64,000 bases of DNA from Aurantibrevibacter litoralis (GTDB taxonomy: Bacteria > Bacteroidota > Bacteroidia > Flavobacteriales > Flavobacteriaceae). Both the position numbers and the translations under genes were made by a program. Under the pieces are notes generated by a model. That model made no database searches and was not told where the DNA came from. It saw nothing but the letters and a program-made list of their open reading frames with translations. The DNA lies in contig NZ_JAYEEQ010000018.1 of the NCBI RefSeq assembly GCF_034651555.1, forward strand, positions 8,421 through 72,420, given 5' to 3'. Positions 1 through 9,199 of the stretch are shown piece after piece (positions within the stretch are counted from its first letter, which is position 1; the number at the start of each line of letters is the position of its first letter).

Positions 1-1244
1 ATATGACTATAGAACAACAGGCCTTAAAAGTGCGTAAAGTGAAACGTGCAGAAAGCGGCATGATCTTAGACCCGGTAACCCTTCCCTTACACGCCAAAGT
101 GAAGGACGCCAAAGCCAATATGAAAGAATTTAGTATTGGTGGCATTCCTATTGTGGATGCTCATGGGAAGCTCATAGGGATTGTTACCAATAGGGATTTG
201 CGATTCGAAAAAAATAATGACCGACCCATTTCCGAAGTAATGACTTCTAAAAATTTGGTTACGGTGGGTGAGGGCACTTCATTGGAAGAAGCGGAAGATA
301 TTTTACAGGAAAATAAGATCGAGAAATTGCCAGTAGTCGATAAGGATTATAAGCTGGTGGGGTTAATCACTTTTAGGGATATCACAAAACTTACTCAAAA
401 ACCCATTGCCAACAAAGATCAGTATGGCAGGTTGCGTGTGGCTGCGGCTTTGGGCGTAACTCCCGATGTATTGGATAGAACAACAGCTTTGGTGAATGCG
501 GGGGTAGATGCCGTGGTGGTTGATACCGCCCACGGTCATACCAAAGGAGTAGTGAGTGTTCTTAAGTCCATTAAACTTAAATTCCCTAATTTGGAAGTCA
601 TTGTGGGCAATATCGCGACCGCAGAGGCCGCTAAATACTTGGTGGATGCCGGGGCAGATGCTGTAAAAGTGGGTATAGGACCTGGATCTATCTGTACTAC
701 TCGAGTAGTAGCAGGAGTAGGTTTTCCTCAATTTTCTGCCGTATTAGAAGTTGCTGCAGCTATAAAAGGGAGTGGCGTTCCGGTCATCGCAGACGGAGGC
801 ATTCGCTATACGGGAGATATTCCCAAGGCAATTGCAGCCGGTGCGGATACGGTAATGCTGGGCTCCTTATTAGCAGGCACCAAGGAATCGCCGGGCGAAA
901 CTATTATCTACGAAGGACGAAAGTTTAAATCGTATCGAGGTATGGGTTCGTTGGAAGCGATGAAACAAGGCAGTAAGGATCGGTATTTTCAGGATGTGGA
1001 AGACGACATCAAAAAATTAGTTCCGGAAGGTATTGTAGGTCGGGTGCCGTATAAAGGCGATTTATTTGAGAGCATTCATCAGTTTGTGGGCGGACTTAGG
1101 GCCGGAATGGGGTATTGTGGCGCTAAGGATATTGCCACGTTAAAAGATACAGGCAAATTCGTGAAAATTACCGCCAGCGGGATCAATGAAAGTCACCCTC
1201 ATGATGTAACCATAACTCAGGAATCTCCAAACTACAGTAGGTAG
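1..1244 (+). CDS. guaB: Inosine-5'-monophosphate dehydrogenase, 5'-truncated by window edge
   Basis: IMP dehydrogenase oxidises IMP to XMP with NAD+, the committed step of GTP synthesis in the cytoplasm. The visible part (413 residues from the first internal Met at nt 3) begins inside the barrel, just before the two CBS domains (nt about 60-390). The catalytic flap GPGSICTTRVVAGVG with its nucleophilic Cys lies near nt 677-720, followed by the IADGGI and GSLLAG phosphate-binding loops and the YRGMGSLEAM flap. Family members are about 490 residues, so roughly 75 N-terminal residues lie left of the window; the reading frame is open through nt 1. The gene ends before a strong hairpin shared with the convergent gene. 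Confidence 0.97.
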   Translation, partial: MTIEQQALKVRKVKRAESGMILDPVTLPLHAKVKDAKANMKEFSIGGIPIVDAHGKLIGIVTNRDLRFEKNNDRPISEVMTSKNLVTVGEGTSLEEAEDILQENKIEKLPVVDKDYKLVGLITFRDITKLTQKPIANKDQYGRLRVAAALGVTPDVLDRTTALVNAGVDAVVVDTAHGHTKGVVSVLKSIKLKFPNLEVIVGNIATAEAAKYLVDAGADAVKVGIGPGSICTTRVVAGVGFPQFSAVLEVAAAIKGSGVPVIADGGIRYTGDIPKAIAAGADTVMLGSLLAGTKESPGETIIYEGRKFKSYRGMGSLEAMKQGSKDRYFQDVEDDIKKLVPEGIVGRVPYKGDLFESIHQFVGGLRAGMGYCGAKDIATLKDTGKFVKITASGINESHPHDVTITQESPNYSR

Positions 1245-1321
1245 TGCAAGGGGTTTTGTATTGAATTGTCAGGAGTAGAAAACCCTAATTAGCTGGCACG
1301 TGTGTTTGAAATAAAACAGAG

Positions 1322-1356
1322 AAAAAGCCCTCTATTTTTATATAGAGGGCTTTTTT
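1322..1356. terminator. Bidirectional intrinsic terminator
   Basis: A perfect stem AAAAAGCCCTCTAT / ATAGAGGGCTTTTTT with a short TTTT-type loop lies between the convergent guaB and the thioredoxin-like gene. A-rich and T-rich flanks on the two sides suit termination in both directions. Confidence 0.9.
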
Positions 1357-1385
1357 ATAATATCAATTGTCATTCTTTGTGCTGC

Positions 1386-1919
1386 CTATTTCCCTTTTGC
1401 TTCGTAGGTTTTCCAATCTTTATCTAAATACACATTGTCGCCAAAGTATTTCGCAATATTGAGAAAAGGCTGGGCTTTGTGATATCCGGGTAGTGGCGAT
1501 AACATATTCATTTTTTCATCTAAAAAAATAGTGGTAGGATAACTTAATCGACCTTGCATTAAGGCGGCAGCTAACTCGTGGTAACCCGATCTTCCCGAAG
1601 GAACGTATTTATAGGTCTTTCCCTTATAGGTTAGCGGTTCCTTGCCTTCCCCATCCATTTTTACCATATAAAAATTTTCGGACATATATTTGGCAACCTC
1701 GGCATTCTGAAACGTATCCTTATCCATTTTTTTACACCAGCCGCACCAATCAGTGTACACATCTACGAACATTTTCTTTGGAGACGCCTCTGTTTCAGAC
1801 AATTTTACGGCCTCATCCCAAGTTAACCAATTTACTTCTTGCCCCTTCATCTCAATCCCCAAGGTTAGCAAGAATAAAAATAAAGGTACTTTTAAAAAAG
1901 ATGCAACTGACGTATTCAT
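1386..1919 (-). CDS. Secreted thioredoxin-like protein (DUF255/thioredoxin_7 type)
   Basis: A 177-residue protein with an N-terminal signal peptide (hydrophobic stretch about residues 9-22, followed by KGQE) and a thioredoxin fold. The redox motif CGWC sits at residues 59-62 in the context DWCGWCKKMDKDTF, typical of periplasmic thioredoxin_7 proteins of Bacteroidota. It probably acts as a periplasmic disulfide reductase or oxidant. The cis-proline region is seen as SYPTTIFLD. It stands alone between guaB and lysA and converges with guaB. The physiological substrate cannot be told from sequence. Confidence 0.88.
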   Translation of the reverse strand: MNTSVASFLKVPLFLFLLTLGIEMKGQEVNWLTWDEAVKLSETEASPKKMFVDVYTDWCGWCKKMDKDTFQNAEVAKYMSENFYMVKMDGEGKEPLTYKGKTYKYVPSGRSGYHELAAALMQGRLSYPTTIFLDEKMNMLSPLPGYHKAQPFLNIAKYFGDNVYLDKDWKTYEAKGK

Positions 1920-1981
1920 AACAACATATTTTTTGGCTTTTGTCGAAAGACAATCAATAAACTAACGAAGAAAGCCTTCAT

Positions 1982-3223
1982 TTATTTTACCAATTTCTTT
2001 TCGGGCGTTGGCGCAAATAAGTCGTGCACATCAATTTGGGTTTTAATGAGGTCGTCAAAAGTTTCCCGTTCTCGAATTAAAATAGCCTTGTTCTTGTACC
2101 ATAACACTTCCGGAGGTCTAAATCGGGAGTTGTAATTGCTCGCCATGGTAAAGCAATAGGCTCCGGCGTTGCTAAAGCAGAGAATATCCCCTTCTGAGAT
2201 TTCACTGATCCTATGGTTGCTTGCAAAGGTATCTGTTTCGCAAATATACCCTACGACGGAGTAAAACCGTTCTTTTCCTTCGGGATGGGAAATGTTCCGG
2301 ATTCGGTGGGTAGCGCCATAAAACATGGGGCGTATAAGATGATTAAAACCTGTATCTATGCCCGCAAATACAGTGGATGTGGTTTGCTTTACTACATTTA
2401 CCTTCGCCAAAAAGAAACCGGCTTCACTTACCAAAAACTTACCCGGTTCAAATGCCAACGTAAGTTCTTTGCCATAAGCCTCACAAAACGTATTAAAACG
2501 TTCACTCAGTTTTTTGCCGAGCTCTTCTACATTAGTCTCTATATCTCCTTCCTTGTAGGGAACTTTAAATCCGCTGCCAAAATCGATAAATTCCAGATTT
2601 TTAAAATTTTTGGCGGTTTCAAATAAGATTTCGGAGGCATAAAGAAAGACATCAATATCTAGAATATCACTTCCCGTATGCATATGAATACCATTGATAT
2701 TCATTTTGGTGAGTTCAATAATACGGAGAAGATGCGGTGTTTGGTGTATGCTAATGCCGAATTTGGAATCGATATGACCCACGGATATTTTGGAATTTCC
2801 TCCGGCCATTACATGTGGATTTATCCGAATACATACTGGCACTTCCGGGTGTTTGGCGCCAAATTGCTCTAAAATTGACAAATTGTCGATATTAATCCGT
2901 ACGCCAAGTGCCGCAGCTTCTTCAATTTCTTCTAAGGATACCCCATTTGGCGTAAATATTATAGCATCAGGTGAAAAACCAGCCATGAGTCCCAATTGCA
3001 CCTCTTGTATAGAAACGGTATCTAAGCCACTGCCCAAACTATTCATTAAACGCAGTATTGAAATATTAGAGAGTGCTTTAGCTGCATAGTTCAGCTTTAG
3101 CTTTTTTACACCTTTAAAGGCATTGGTGAGCCTTTGAAACTGCGCTATTATTTTTTCAGCATCGTAAACATATACGGGAGCTCCGTGTTCGTTTACAATT
3201 TTAAGTAAATCGGCATGTTGCAT
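1982..3223 (-). CDS. lysA: Diaminopimelate decarboxylase
   Basis: A PLP-dependent fold-III enzyme that decarboxylates meso-diaminopimelate to lysine. Length from the chosen ATG at 3223 is 413 residues, normal for LysA. The PLP lysine is in YAAKA (Lys49). The HMHTGSD motif and the C-terminal CETDTF (substrate-binding Cys of the other subunit) and AYCFTMASNYN motifs are present. An in-frame upstream ATG at 3271 adds 16 residues rich in aromatic and basic residues that do not fit the family, so 3223 is preferred. dapD of the same pathway is elsewhere in the window (49.8 kb), not in an operon with it. Confidence 0.95.
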   Translation of the reverse strand: MQHADLLKIVNEHGAPVYVYDAEKIIAQFQRLTNAFKGVKKLKLNYAAKALSNISILRLMNSLGSGLDTVSIQEVQLGLMAGFSPDAIIFTPNGVSLEEIEEAAALGVRINIDNLSILEQFGAKHPEVPVCIRINPHVMAGGNSKISVGHIDSKFGISIHQTPHLLRIIELTKMNINGIHMHTGSDILDIDVFLYASEILFETAKNFKNLEFIDFGSGFKVPYKEGDIETNVEELGKKLSERFNTFCEAYGKELTLAFEPGKFLVSEAGFFLAKVNVVKQTTSTVFAGIDTGFNHLIRPMFYGATHRIRNISHPEGKERFYSVVGYICETDTFASNHRISEISEGDILCFSNAGAYCFTMASNYNSRFRPPEVLWYKNKAILIRERETFDDLIKTQIDVHDLFAPTPEKKLVK

Positions 3224-3458
3224 TTTTATACAAATTTTTCGCAAAGCTAGCCAGAAATATGAGGTATTCAAAAAAAAACATCAATTTGTTAAAAATACAA
3301 CAAAATGTTATATTTACATATTTTTGCATAGCAATAAATGTTTGGAAAGAGCTTCTTTTTTTGAACTCATTTAGGGCGTTTTCGTGCATTAAAAGACTAA
3401 TTCTGCTTTAAAATTAATGTGTCTTTTTTTTTCGTTAGGCTATTAAACATTGGTTTCC

Positions 3459-3466
3459 TATTTTTG
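3459..3466 (+). promoter_or_regulatory. Predicted -7 box of sucC
   Basis: TATTTTTG matches the Bacteroidota -7 consensus TAnnTTTG and lies 26 nt upstream of the sucC ATG at 3492. No clear TTG is seen at the -33 position. Its location inside the longer open frame that begins at 3450 argues that translation starts at 3492. Confidence 0.5.
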
Positions 3467-3491
3467 CCATTCAATTAATTACATACGAGAT

Positions 3492-4688
3492 ATGAATCTT
3501 CACGAATATCAAGGAAAGGAAATTTTAGCAAGTTTTGGCGTTCGCATTCAACGCGGGGTTGTAGCCCACAATGCAAAGGAAGCTGTAGATGCTGCAAAGC
3601 AACTCACTGCAGAGACGGGAACAGGGTGGCATGTGATCAAGGCGCAAATTCATGCCGGGGGTCGCGGCAAAGGAGGTGGCGTAAAGCTGGCAAAGAATTT
3701 AAAGGAAGTAGAAGAGATATCCGGACAGATTATTGGAATGAATCTTATTACACCTCAAACATCTGCAACCGGAAAGAGAGTGCATCAGGTGTTAGTGGCC
3801 GAAGATGTGTATTATCCGGGTCAGAGTGAGACAAGTGAATTTTACATGTCCGTTCTCCTCAATAGGAGCAAAGCGCGAAATATGATTATGTATTCTACCG
3901 AAGGTGGTATGGATATAGAACAGGTAGCCGAAAAAACGCCACACCTCATATTTACAGAAGAAATAGATCCTTCAGTAGGGCTTCTTCCTTTTCAGGCCAG
4001 ACGAATTGCTTTTAATTTAGGGCTTTCAGGTACGGCTTTTAAAGAAATGACAAAATTTGTAACCGCCTTATACCGAGCATATGTAGAAAGTGATGCTAGT
4101 TTGTTCGAGATCAATCCGGTTTTAAAAACGTCGGACGATAAAATCTTAGCGGTAGATGCCAAGGTTTCCATAGATGATAATGCCCTGTATCGCAGGAAAC
4201 AATATGCAGAAATGCGGGATTTACGAGAAGAAAGTCCGATAGAGGTAGAAGCCAGAGCGGTAGGTTTAAACTATGTAGATTTAGATGGTAATGTGGGCTG
4301 TATGGTAAATGGTGCCGGACTGGCCATGGCGACTATGGATCTTATAAAAATGGCAGGTGGCGAACCGGCCAACTTTCTCGATGTAGGGGGTACGGCAGAT
4401 GCAAAAAGAGTAGAGGAAGCCTTTCGGATTATTTTGAAGGATCCTAATGTAAAAGCAATTTTAATTAATATTTTCGGCGGTATTGTCCGTTGCGATCGCG
4501 TGGCGCAAGGTGTGGTAGACGCCTACAAGAATATGGGTGATGCCATTAAGGTGCCTATTATCGTGCGTTTGCAAGGTACCAATGCGGAGTTGGCAAAGGA
4601 TATTATCGATAATTCCGGCTTGGCGGTTCATGCTGCTGTACAGTTTCAGGAAGCCGCTGATAAGGTGAAAGCTGTGTTGGCTTCATAA
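3492..4688 (+). CDS. sucC: Succinyl-CoA synthetase (ADP/GDP-forming) beta subunit
   Basis: Beta subunit of the TCA-cycle enzyme that interconverts succinyl-CoA and succinate with substrate-level NTP formation. It starts with the family-typical MNLHEYQGKEIL at 3492 and is 398 residues long, the usual size. The ATP-grasp fold is seen in AQIHAGGRGKGGGVKLAK, and the C-terminal ligase domain in NIFGGIVRCDRVAQG. The alpha subunit gene sucD is not adjacent; a terminator follows directly, so sucC is monocistronic here, as is common in Flavobacteriia. Confidence 0.97.
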   Translation: MNLHEYQGKEILASFGVRIQRGVVAHNAKEAVDAAKQLTAETGTGWHVIKAQIHAGGRGKGGGVKLAKNLKEVEEISGQIIGMNLITPQTSATGKRVHQVLVAEDVYYPGQSETSEFYMSVLLNRSKARNMIMYSTEGGMDIEQVAEKTPHLIFTEEIDPSVGLLPFQARRIAFNLGLSGTAFKEMTKFVTALYRAYVESDASLFEINPVLKTSDDKILAVDAKVSIDDNALYRRKQYAEMRDLREESPIEVEARAVGLNYVDLDGNVGCMVNGAGLAMATMDLIKMAGGEPANFLDVGGTADAKRVEEAFRIILKDPNVKAILINIFGGIVRCDRVAQGVVDAYKNMGDAIKVPIIVRLQGTNAELAKDIIDNSGLAVHAAVQFQEAADKVKAVLAS

Positions 4689-4719
4689 CGCAAAAAAAAA
4701 ACGGTAAAATTTATAACAG

Positions 4720-4748
4720 AGGCAGTATGGGATGTACTGCCTTTTTTT
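4720..4748 (+). terminator. Intrinsic terminator of sucC
   Basis: Stem AGGCAGTA / TACTGCCT with a 7-nt loop followed by seven T residues, 30 nt after the sucC stop. It also separates sucC from the convergent LacI-type gene. Confidence 0.88.
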
Positions 4749-4777
4749 GCATAGTGCTGTTTCTTAGGTTTCGTATG

Positions 4778-5842
4778 TTACGGCTTCACAGTATGCGCTT
4801 CCCGGCTAAAGTCAACATTCTCTTTCGATAAAATTTCAATGGGAGAATACATTTTACTTTCGGGCAGCTTGCGATCCAGAATAAAATTGGTTAAGGTTTT
4901 TACAGCATCGTATCCCTGTCGAAACGGTTTTTGAGAAATTAGGAAAGTGGCTTTGCCTGTTTTCAGACATTTTACATTTTCATCGGTACCATCAAATCCA
5001 ATTATAGTTAGTTCTTTAGCTGTATGGGTCTCTAAACAACTAAGGTAGTAGGCTGTGCGGCTATTGGGAATAAAAACACCTTTTATTTCAGGTGTTGTTT
5101 GGAGTGCCATGCTAAATTTTTCTTTTAAATTTTCACTTTGGGAAAGGCTATATGTGTCTAAAAAGGAGCACGAAATGGGGATATTATGGGTTTTGAAATA
5201 GGTTTTAAAGCCACTTATCCGTTTGGAAATGGTTTTGTTTACATCGCTATTGCCTTTAGATCTCACTATAAGTACAGCACCTTGGTTGCCCAGAGAAAGA
5301 TGCATTAACCTACCCGCTAAAATGCCGCTCATTTCTGCATCCTGACCAATAAAAGTTAGGTTGTTAAAACCCTGAAGGTCAATGTTGATAAACACATACG
5401 GTATTTTAGCCTCATCCAAGGCACCAATCATACGTTGTGTTTCATCTGTAAAATTAGGAGCAATGATAACGCCATCCGGTTTGGCATGGATCAAAGCCTC
5501 AAACTGTTTCAGATATGACGCTGCTTCAAATTGATCAAATGGAAAATTGCGAACACGAATTCCAAAAACTTCTACTTCTTCTTTAGCGGCCTCAATACCT
5601 AAATGTGGGGCTTTCCAGAAGATATTTTCCATATCAAATTTTGGGAGTAAGGTGGCCAAGGTAATGGTTTTGTTCATGGCCAGTGATCGTGCTACCTTGT
5701 TGATTTTAAAGTTATTTTTTTTAAGTATTTTTTTGATTAAGGCCTCCGTTTTAAGGGAAACCCCACCGCGATTATGAAGCACCCGGTCTACAGTACCCGG
5801 TGAAACGTTAGCCTCCACGGCTATATCTTTAATGGTTTTCAC
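4778..5842 (-). CDS. LacI-family transcriptional regulator of the glucuronide locus
   Basis: A 354-residue LacI/GalR repressor. The N-terminal helix-turn-helix (residues 3-24, IKDIAVEANVSPGTVDRVL) is followed by the hinge (KVARSLA, about 50-57) and a periplasmic-binding-protein-like effector domain (about 65-340). The GTVDRVLHNRGGV recognition region is typical of the Bacteroidota sugar-acid/sugar regulators. The gene is divergent from susC. An operator copy overlaps the place where its own -33 element should lie, so autoregulation is likely. The effector is inferred to be a sugar or uronate from the adjacent locus; this is not shown by the sequence. Confidence 0.92.
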   Translation of the reverse strand: MKTIKDIAVEANVSPGTVDRVLHNRGGVSLKTEALIKKILKKNNFKINKVARSLAMNKTITLATLLPKFDMENIFWKAPHLGIEAAKEEVEVFGIRVRNFPFDQFEAASYLKQFEALIHAKPDGVIIAPNFTDETQRMIGALDEAKIPYVFINIDLQGFNNLTFIGQDAEMSGILAGRLMHLSLGNQGAVLIVRSKGNSDVNKTISKRISGFKTYFKTHNIPISCSFLDTYSLSQSENLKEKFSMALQTTPEIKGVFIPNSRTAYYLSCLETHTAKELTIIGFDGTDENVKCLKTGKATFLISQKPFRQGYDAVKTLTNFILDRKLPESKMYSPIEILSKENVDFSREAHTVKP

Positions 5843-5856
5843 TGTTTCATTTTTGT

Positions 5857-5864
5857 CAAATGTA
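5857..5864 (-). promoter_or_regulatory. Predicted -7 box of the lacI-type gene
   Basis: On the minus strand this reads TACATTTG, a perfect TAnnTTTG box, 15 nt before the ATG at 5842. The operator copy at 5877-5888 covers the region where the -33 element would fall. Confidence 0.55.
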
Positions 5865-5876
5865 AAAATAATTTAT

Positions 5877-5888
5877 GTGTGCGAACAC
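5877..5888. promoter_or_regulatory. LacI-type operator O1 (lacI-proximal)
   Basis: GTGTGCGAACAC, a near-palindrome that differs by one base from the two copies before susC. It lies upstream of the lacI-type gene start. Confidence 0.7.
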
Positions 5889-6019
5889 TAGAGGGAAAAA
5901 AATGTACATTTTGGGTTGTCTGGTTGTGATGTGGTAGCATGCTATAATTGTATTATGTTAAATTTTAAGGGGATTTCATTCTTTTTTTCATTTTTTTTTT
6001 AATGTTTTATTTAAATAAT

Positions 6020-6038
6020 TACATTTGTGTGCGTACAC
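6020..6038 (+). promoter_or_regulatory. susC promoter -7 box with overlapping operator O2
   Basis: TACATTTG (6020-6027) is a perfect TAnnTTTG box. Its last G is the first base of the operator GTGTGCGTACAC (6027-6038). A bound LacI-type repressor would sit on the promoter and transcription start. The same fusion of -7 box and operator is seen at 16544-16562. Confidence 0.75.
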
Positions 6039-6075
6039 TATTAATAGTACTGCAAGGAATTTTAATATCTCGTGG

Positions 6076-6093
6076 TAATTTGTGTGCGTACAC
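6076..6093 (+). promoter_or_regulatory. Operator O3 in the susC leader
   Basis: A second GTGTGCGTACAC (6082-6093) preceded by TAATTTG, a -7-like box one base short. It lies 33 nt before the susC ATG and 55 nt after O2, a spacing that could allow two repressor dimers to bind the same face of the DNA. Confidence 0.7.
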
Positions 6094-6125
6094 GTGCAAT
6101 CTAACTCTAAAATTTAACAACAAGT

Positions 6126-9100
6126 ATGAAACAAATGAAAATTAATCGATTATTGTTGCTGCTTTTTTGTATTACGGCAGGACAATTGTATTCGCAGGGA
6201 ACGCAGGTTTCCGGAACCATTCTAGACGATTTAGGGCAACCTCTGCCGGGTGCCAACATTCTTGAGGTTGGTACCACCAACGGAGTACAGTCCGACTTCG
6301 ATGGAAATTTTTCTATTTCTGTCGCTAACTCAAATGCAGTGCTTTCTGTATCTTTTATTGGGTTTAAGACCGTAGATTATCCCTTAAATGGGCAAACTAG
6401 GCTTACCATCACTATGGAAGCTAGTGCCGATGCCTTAGATGAAGTTATTGTAGTTGGCTACGGTTCGCAGAAAAAAAGCGATGTTACCGGGGCAATTACA
6501 TCGGTTTCGGGCGAGGATATCAATATTACTCGAGAAAGCAATCCTTTAAATGCGCTTGCGGGTAAGGTTGCCGGGGTAGACATTGGGATATCTAACAACG
6601 CACCGGGTAGTAATCCTAGTATTTTAGTTCGAGGAAGGAGTTCGCTCACCTTTTCTAATGAGCCCTTAATTGTAGTAGACGGGATACCTTTAGAGGGTAG
6701 TCTTGGAGACGTTAATCCGGCTGATATTTCCTCTATTGAAGTCTTAAAGGATGCTTCCTCTGCAGCTATTTATGGGGCAAGAGGGGCTAATGGGGTTATT
6801 TTAGTAACCACTAAAAGGGGTGTTTCCGGTAAGCCTCGATTTAACTTTGACACCTATACAGGTTTTGCAGTACCCTTTACAGAGTTTAATATGATGAATT
6901 CTGAACAATGGGTCGCTATGCGCAGGGAATCGCAACGTGCCGCAGCCGATCAAGACAATGGGTTGCCTGTAGGTACTAGCCCTATACCTTCTGTAGAAGA
7001 TGCCTTAGAACCATTACAACTTCAAGCATTTAGGGATGGGGTAGATACTAATTTTCAAGATCTCGCCACACAGACCGGAGAGCAAAGCAATTACAATATT
7101 GGAGTGAACGGCGGCTCGGACAAAGTGCGATATGCCGTATCCTTAAATTATTTTAAGCAAGAGGGTGTTTTTAAATTGGCGGAGTTTGAACGATATACCT
7201 TTAGAGCCAATTTAGATATGGATTTAACCAAAAACTTAAAAGTTGGTATTTCGCAACAGGCCGGCTTTGGAGAACGACAAGATTCTAATCCTATAGGTGG
7301 TGTCTTGTCAAATAGTCCGTTGACAAGACCTTTCAATGCGGATGGAAGTCCAACTACCGATCCTTTGGCCGATGGTTTGGTTTGGAATCCGCTGAACGAC
7401 CTGGACCGCAAAAACTTTATAGATAAGACGAAGAATTTCAGGTATTTTGCTAACATTTTTGCATCCTATAACCTATTCAACAATGAAAGAATTGGAAATC
7501 TTAAGTACACCCTAAGTCTTCAACCTCAATTTGAGACCATCAGAAGAAATAATTTTCGCGGAACCCAAAGTGGTGTCGGAAGGGGAGTACGGAACGAGGC
7601 CAGTAAAACGGAAAGAATAAATACGTCGTACACCTTAGAAAATATCTTAAATTATAACATCGCATTTAACGAAAATCATGCCTTGGATGCCACTTTTCTG
7701 TATAGCTTTCAGGATTCGGAACGTGATTTCTTTACATTGGGCGTAAGCGGACTACCATCAGATACACAAACGTTCAACAATTTAAGTGATGGGGAATTGG
7801 TCGATTTTAGGGATAGTTCATTAGATACCGAAGAATGGACTTCCTATATGGCTCGGGTTAACTATACTCTATTCAATAAGTACCTCTTTACCTTAACGGG
7901 TAGGTATGACGGATCTTCGAAACTTTCGCAAGGCAATAAATGGGGCTTTTTCCCCTCTGCAGCCTTTGCATGGAAAGTGTTAGAAGAGAATTTTATGCAA
8001 CAACAAACTGTGTTTTCAGATCTTAAATTACGGTTGGGATACGGTGAGGTAGGTCGCAATCCTATAGCTCCTTTTGCTACCTTAGGTGGTTTAGGCAGAA
8101 CCGAAGGTTCTTTTGGCGGGCAGGCTGCCTTTGGGTTTTTGCCTCAGGATATTGCAAACCCGGATCTTAAATGGGAAACAACAAAGACCTTTAATGTGGG
8201 TATAGATTATGCCATCCTAAACAATAGGATATCCGGGTCTATTGATTATTACTCCAATGAGACCGAAGACTTGCTGTTAAACCGATTTTTACCGGCAACT
8301 TCCGGATTTCAATCCATTTTACAGAATGTGGGAAAAACCAGTGGCGAAGGGTTGGATGTCGTTTTAAGTGCGGTGTTAATCGATTCCGAAAACTTTAAAT
8401 GGTCTGCGGATTTTAATTATTCTGTAAACACCAATAAAATAGATGAACTTGCCAATGGTAAGGTAGATGATGTAGGGAATAGATGGTTTATTGGGAAACA
8501 ACTTAATGTGTTATATGATCGTGTTTTTGACGGTATTTGGCAATTGGATGAAGTCGCTGAAGCGGCCAGTTTTGGCAGAAGGCCCGGCGATATTAAATTA
8601 AAGGATTTAGATAACAATGGGGTGATTAATGATGATGATAGAAGAATTATCGGGCAATTAGACCCCAAATGGACCGGTGGTGTAACCAGTAGAATGCAGT
8701 ATAAAGGTTTCGATCTTTCTTTTGCCTTATACACAAGACAAGGACATGTTACGAGAGCTCGTGTTTTGGAAACCTCGAATACCTTATTTGGAAGGTTTAA
8801 TAATCTTAATGTTGATTTTTGGACACCAGAAAATCCAAGCAATACTTTCCCGAGACCCAACGCAAATCAGGAACGCCCATTAGATTCGCAGGTTTTGAGC
8901 TTTATTGATGCCTCTTTTGTACGCGTTCGTAACATTACCTTAGGGTATAATTTTGCGCATAGCAGTAAAATAACGGAGATATTGGGGTTAGATCAATTTC
9001 GGATTTATGCTACGGCTCAAAACCCATTTTTGTTTACCTCTACAGATTTAGATGGACTGGATCCTGAAGTTGCAGCCGGTACTCCGAATATTCAGGCAGG

Positions 9101-9176
9101 AAGCGCTGCTTTAGATCCGAATACGTTTATGCCAAGTCCTCGTACATTTTTATTTGGAATCAATGTTTCATTTTAA
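6126..9176 (+). CDS. SusC/RagA-type TonB-dependent outer-membrane transporter
   Basis: A 1016-residue SusC-like outer-membrane receptor that imports oligosaccharides using TonB energy together with the SusD-like lipoprotein encoded next. A signal peptide (about residues 1-24, ending in YSQG) precedes a carboxypeptidase-regulatory-like domain (about 25-105). The conserved DEVIVVGYG stretch and the plug domain (about 115-225, with VRGRSSLTFSNEPLIVVDG and IYGARGANGVILVTTK) follow, then a long beta-barrel ending in aromatic FLFGINVSF. It is the first gene after the operator-controlled promoter. The imported substrate is inferred from neighbours to be a glucuronic-acid-containing glycan or glycoside. 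Confidence 0.96.
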   Translation: MKQMKINRLLLLLFCITAGQLYSQGTQVSGTILDDLGQPLPGANILEVGTTNGVQSDFDGNFSISVANSNAVLSVSFIGFKTVDYPLNGQTRLTITMEASADALDEVIVVGYGSQKKSDVTGAITSVSGEDINITRESNPLNALAGKVAGVDIGISNNAPGSNPSILVRGRSSLTFSNEPLIVVDGIPLEGSLGDVNPADISSIEVLKDASSAAIYGARGANGVILVTTKRGVSGKPRFNFDTYTGFAVPFTEFNMMNSEQWVAMRRESQRAAADQDNGLPVGTSPIPSVEDALEPLQLQAFRDGVDTNFQDLATQTGEQSNYNIGVNGGSDKVRYAVSLNYFKQEGVFKLAEFERYTFRANLDMDLTKNLKVGISQQAGFGERQDSNPIGGVLSNSPLTRPFNADGSPTTDPLADGLVWNPLNDLDRKNFIDKTKNFRYFANIFASYNLFNNERIGNLKYTLSLQPQFETIRRNNFRGTQSGVGRGVRNEASKTERINTSYTLENILNYNIAFNENHALDATFLYSFQDSERDFFTLGVSGLPSDTQTFNNLSDGELVDFRDSSLDTEEWTSYMARVNYTLFNKYLFTLTGRYDGSSKLSQGNKWGFFPSAAFAWKVLEENFMQQQTVFSDLKLRLGYGEVGRNPIAPFATLGGLGRTEGSFGGQAAFGFLPQDIANPDLKWETTKTFNVGIDYAILNNRISGSIDYYSNETEDLLLNRFLPATSGFQSILQNVGKTSGEGLDVVLSAVLIDSENFKWSADFNYSVNTNKIDELANGKVDDVGNRWFIGKQLNVLYDRVFDGIWQLDEVAEAASFGRRPGDIKLKDLDNNGVINDDDRRIIGQLDPKWTGGVTSRMQYKGFDLSFALYTRQGHVTRARVLETSNTLFGRFNNLNVDFWTPENPSNTFPRPNANQERPLDSQVLSFIDASFVRVRNITLGYNFAHSSKITEILGLDQFRIYATAQNPFLFTSTDLDGLDPEVAAGTPNIQAGSAALDPNTFMPSPRTFLFGINVSF

Positions 9177-9199
9177 TCTTAAATTTTAAAATATAAAAG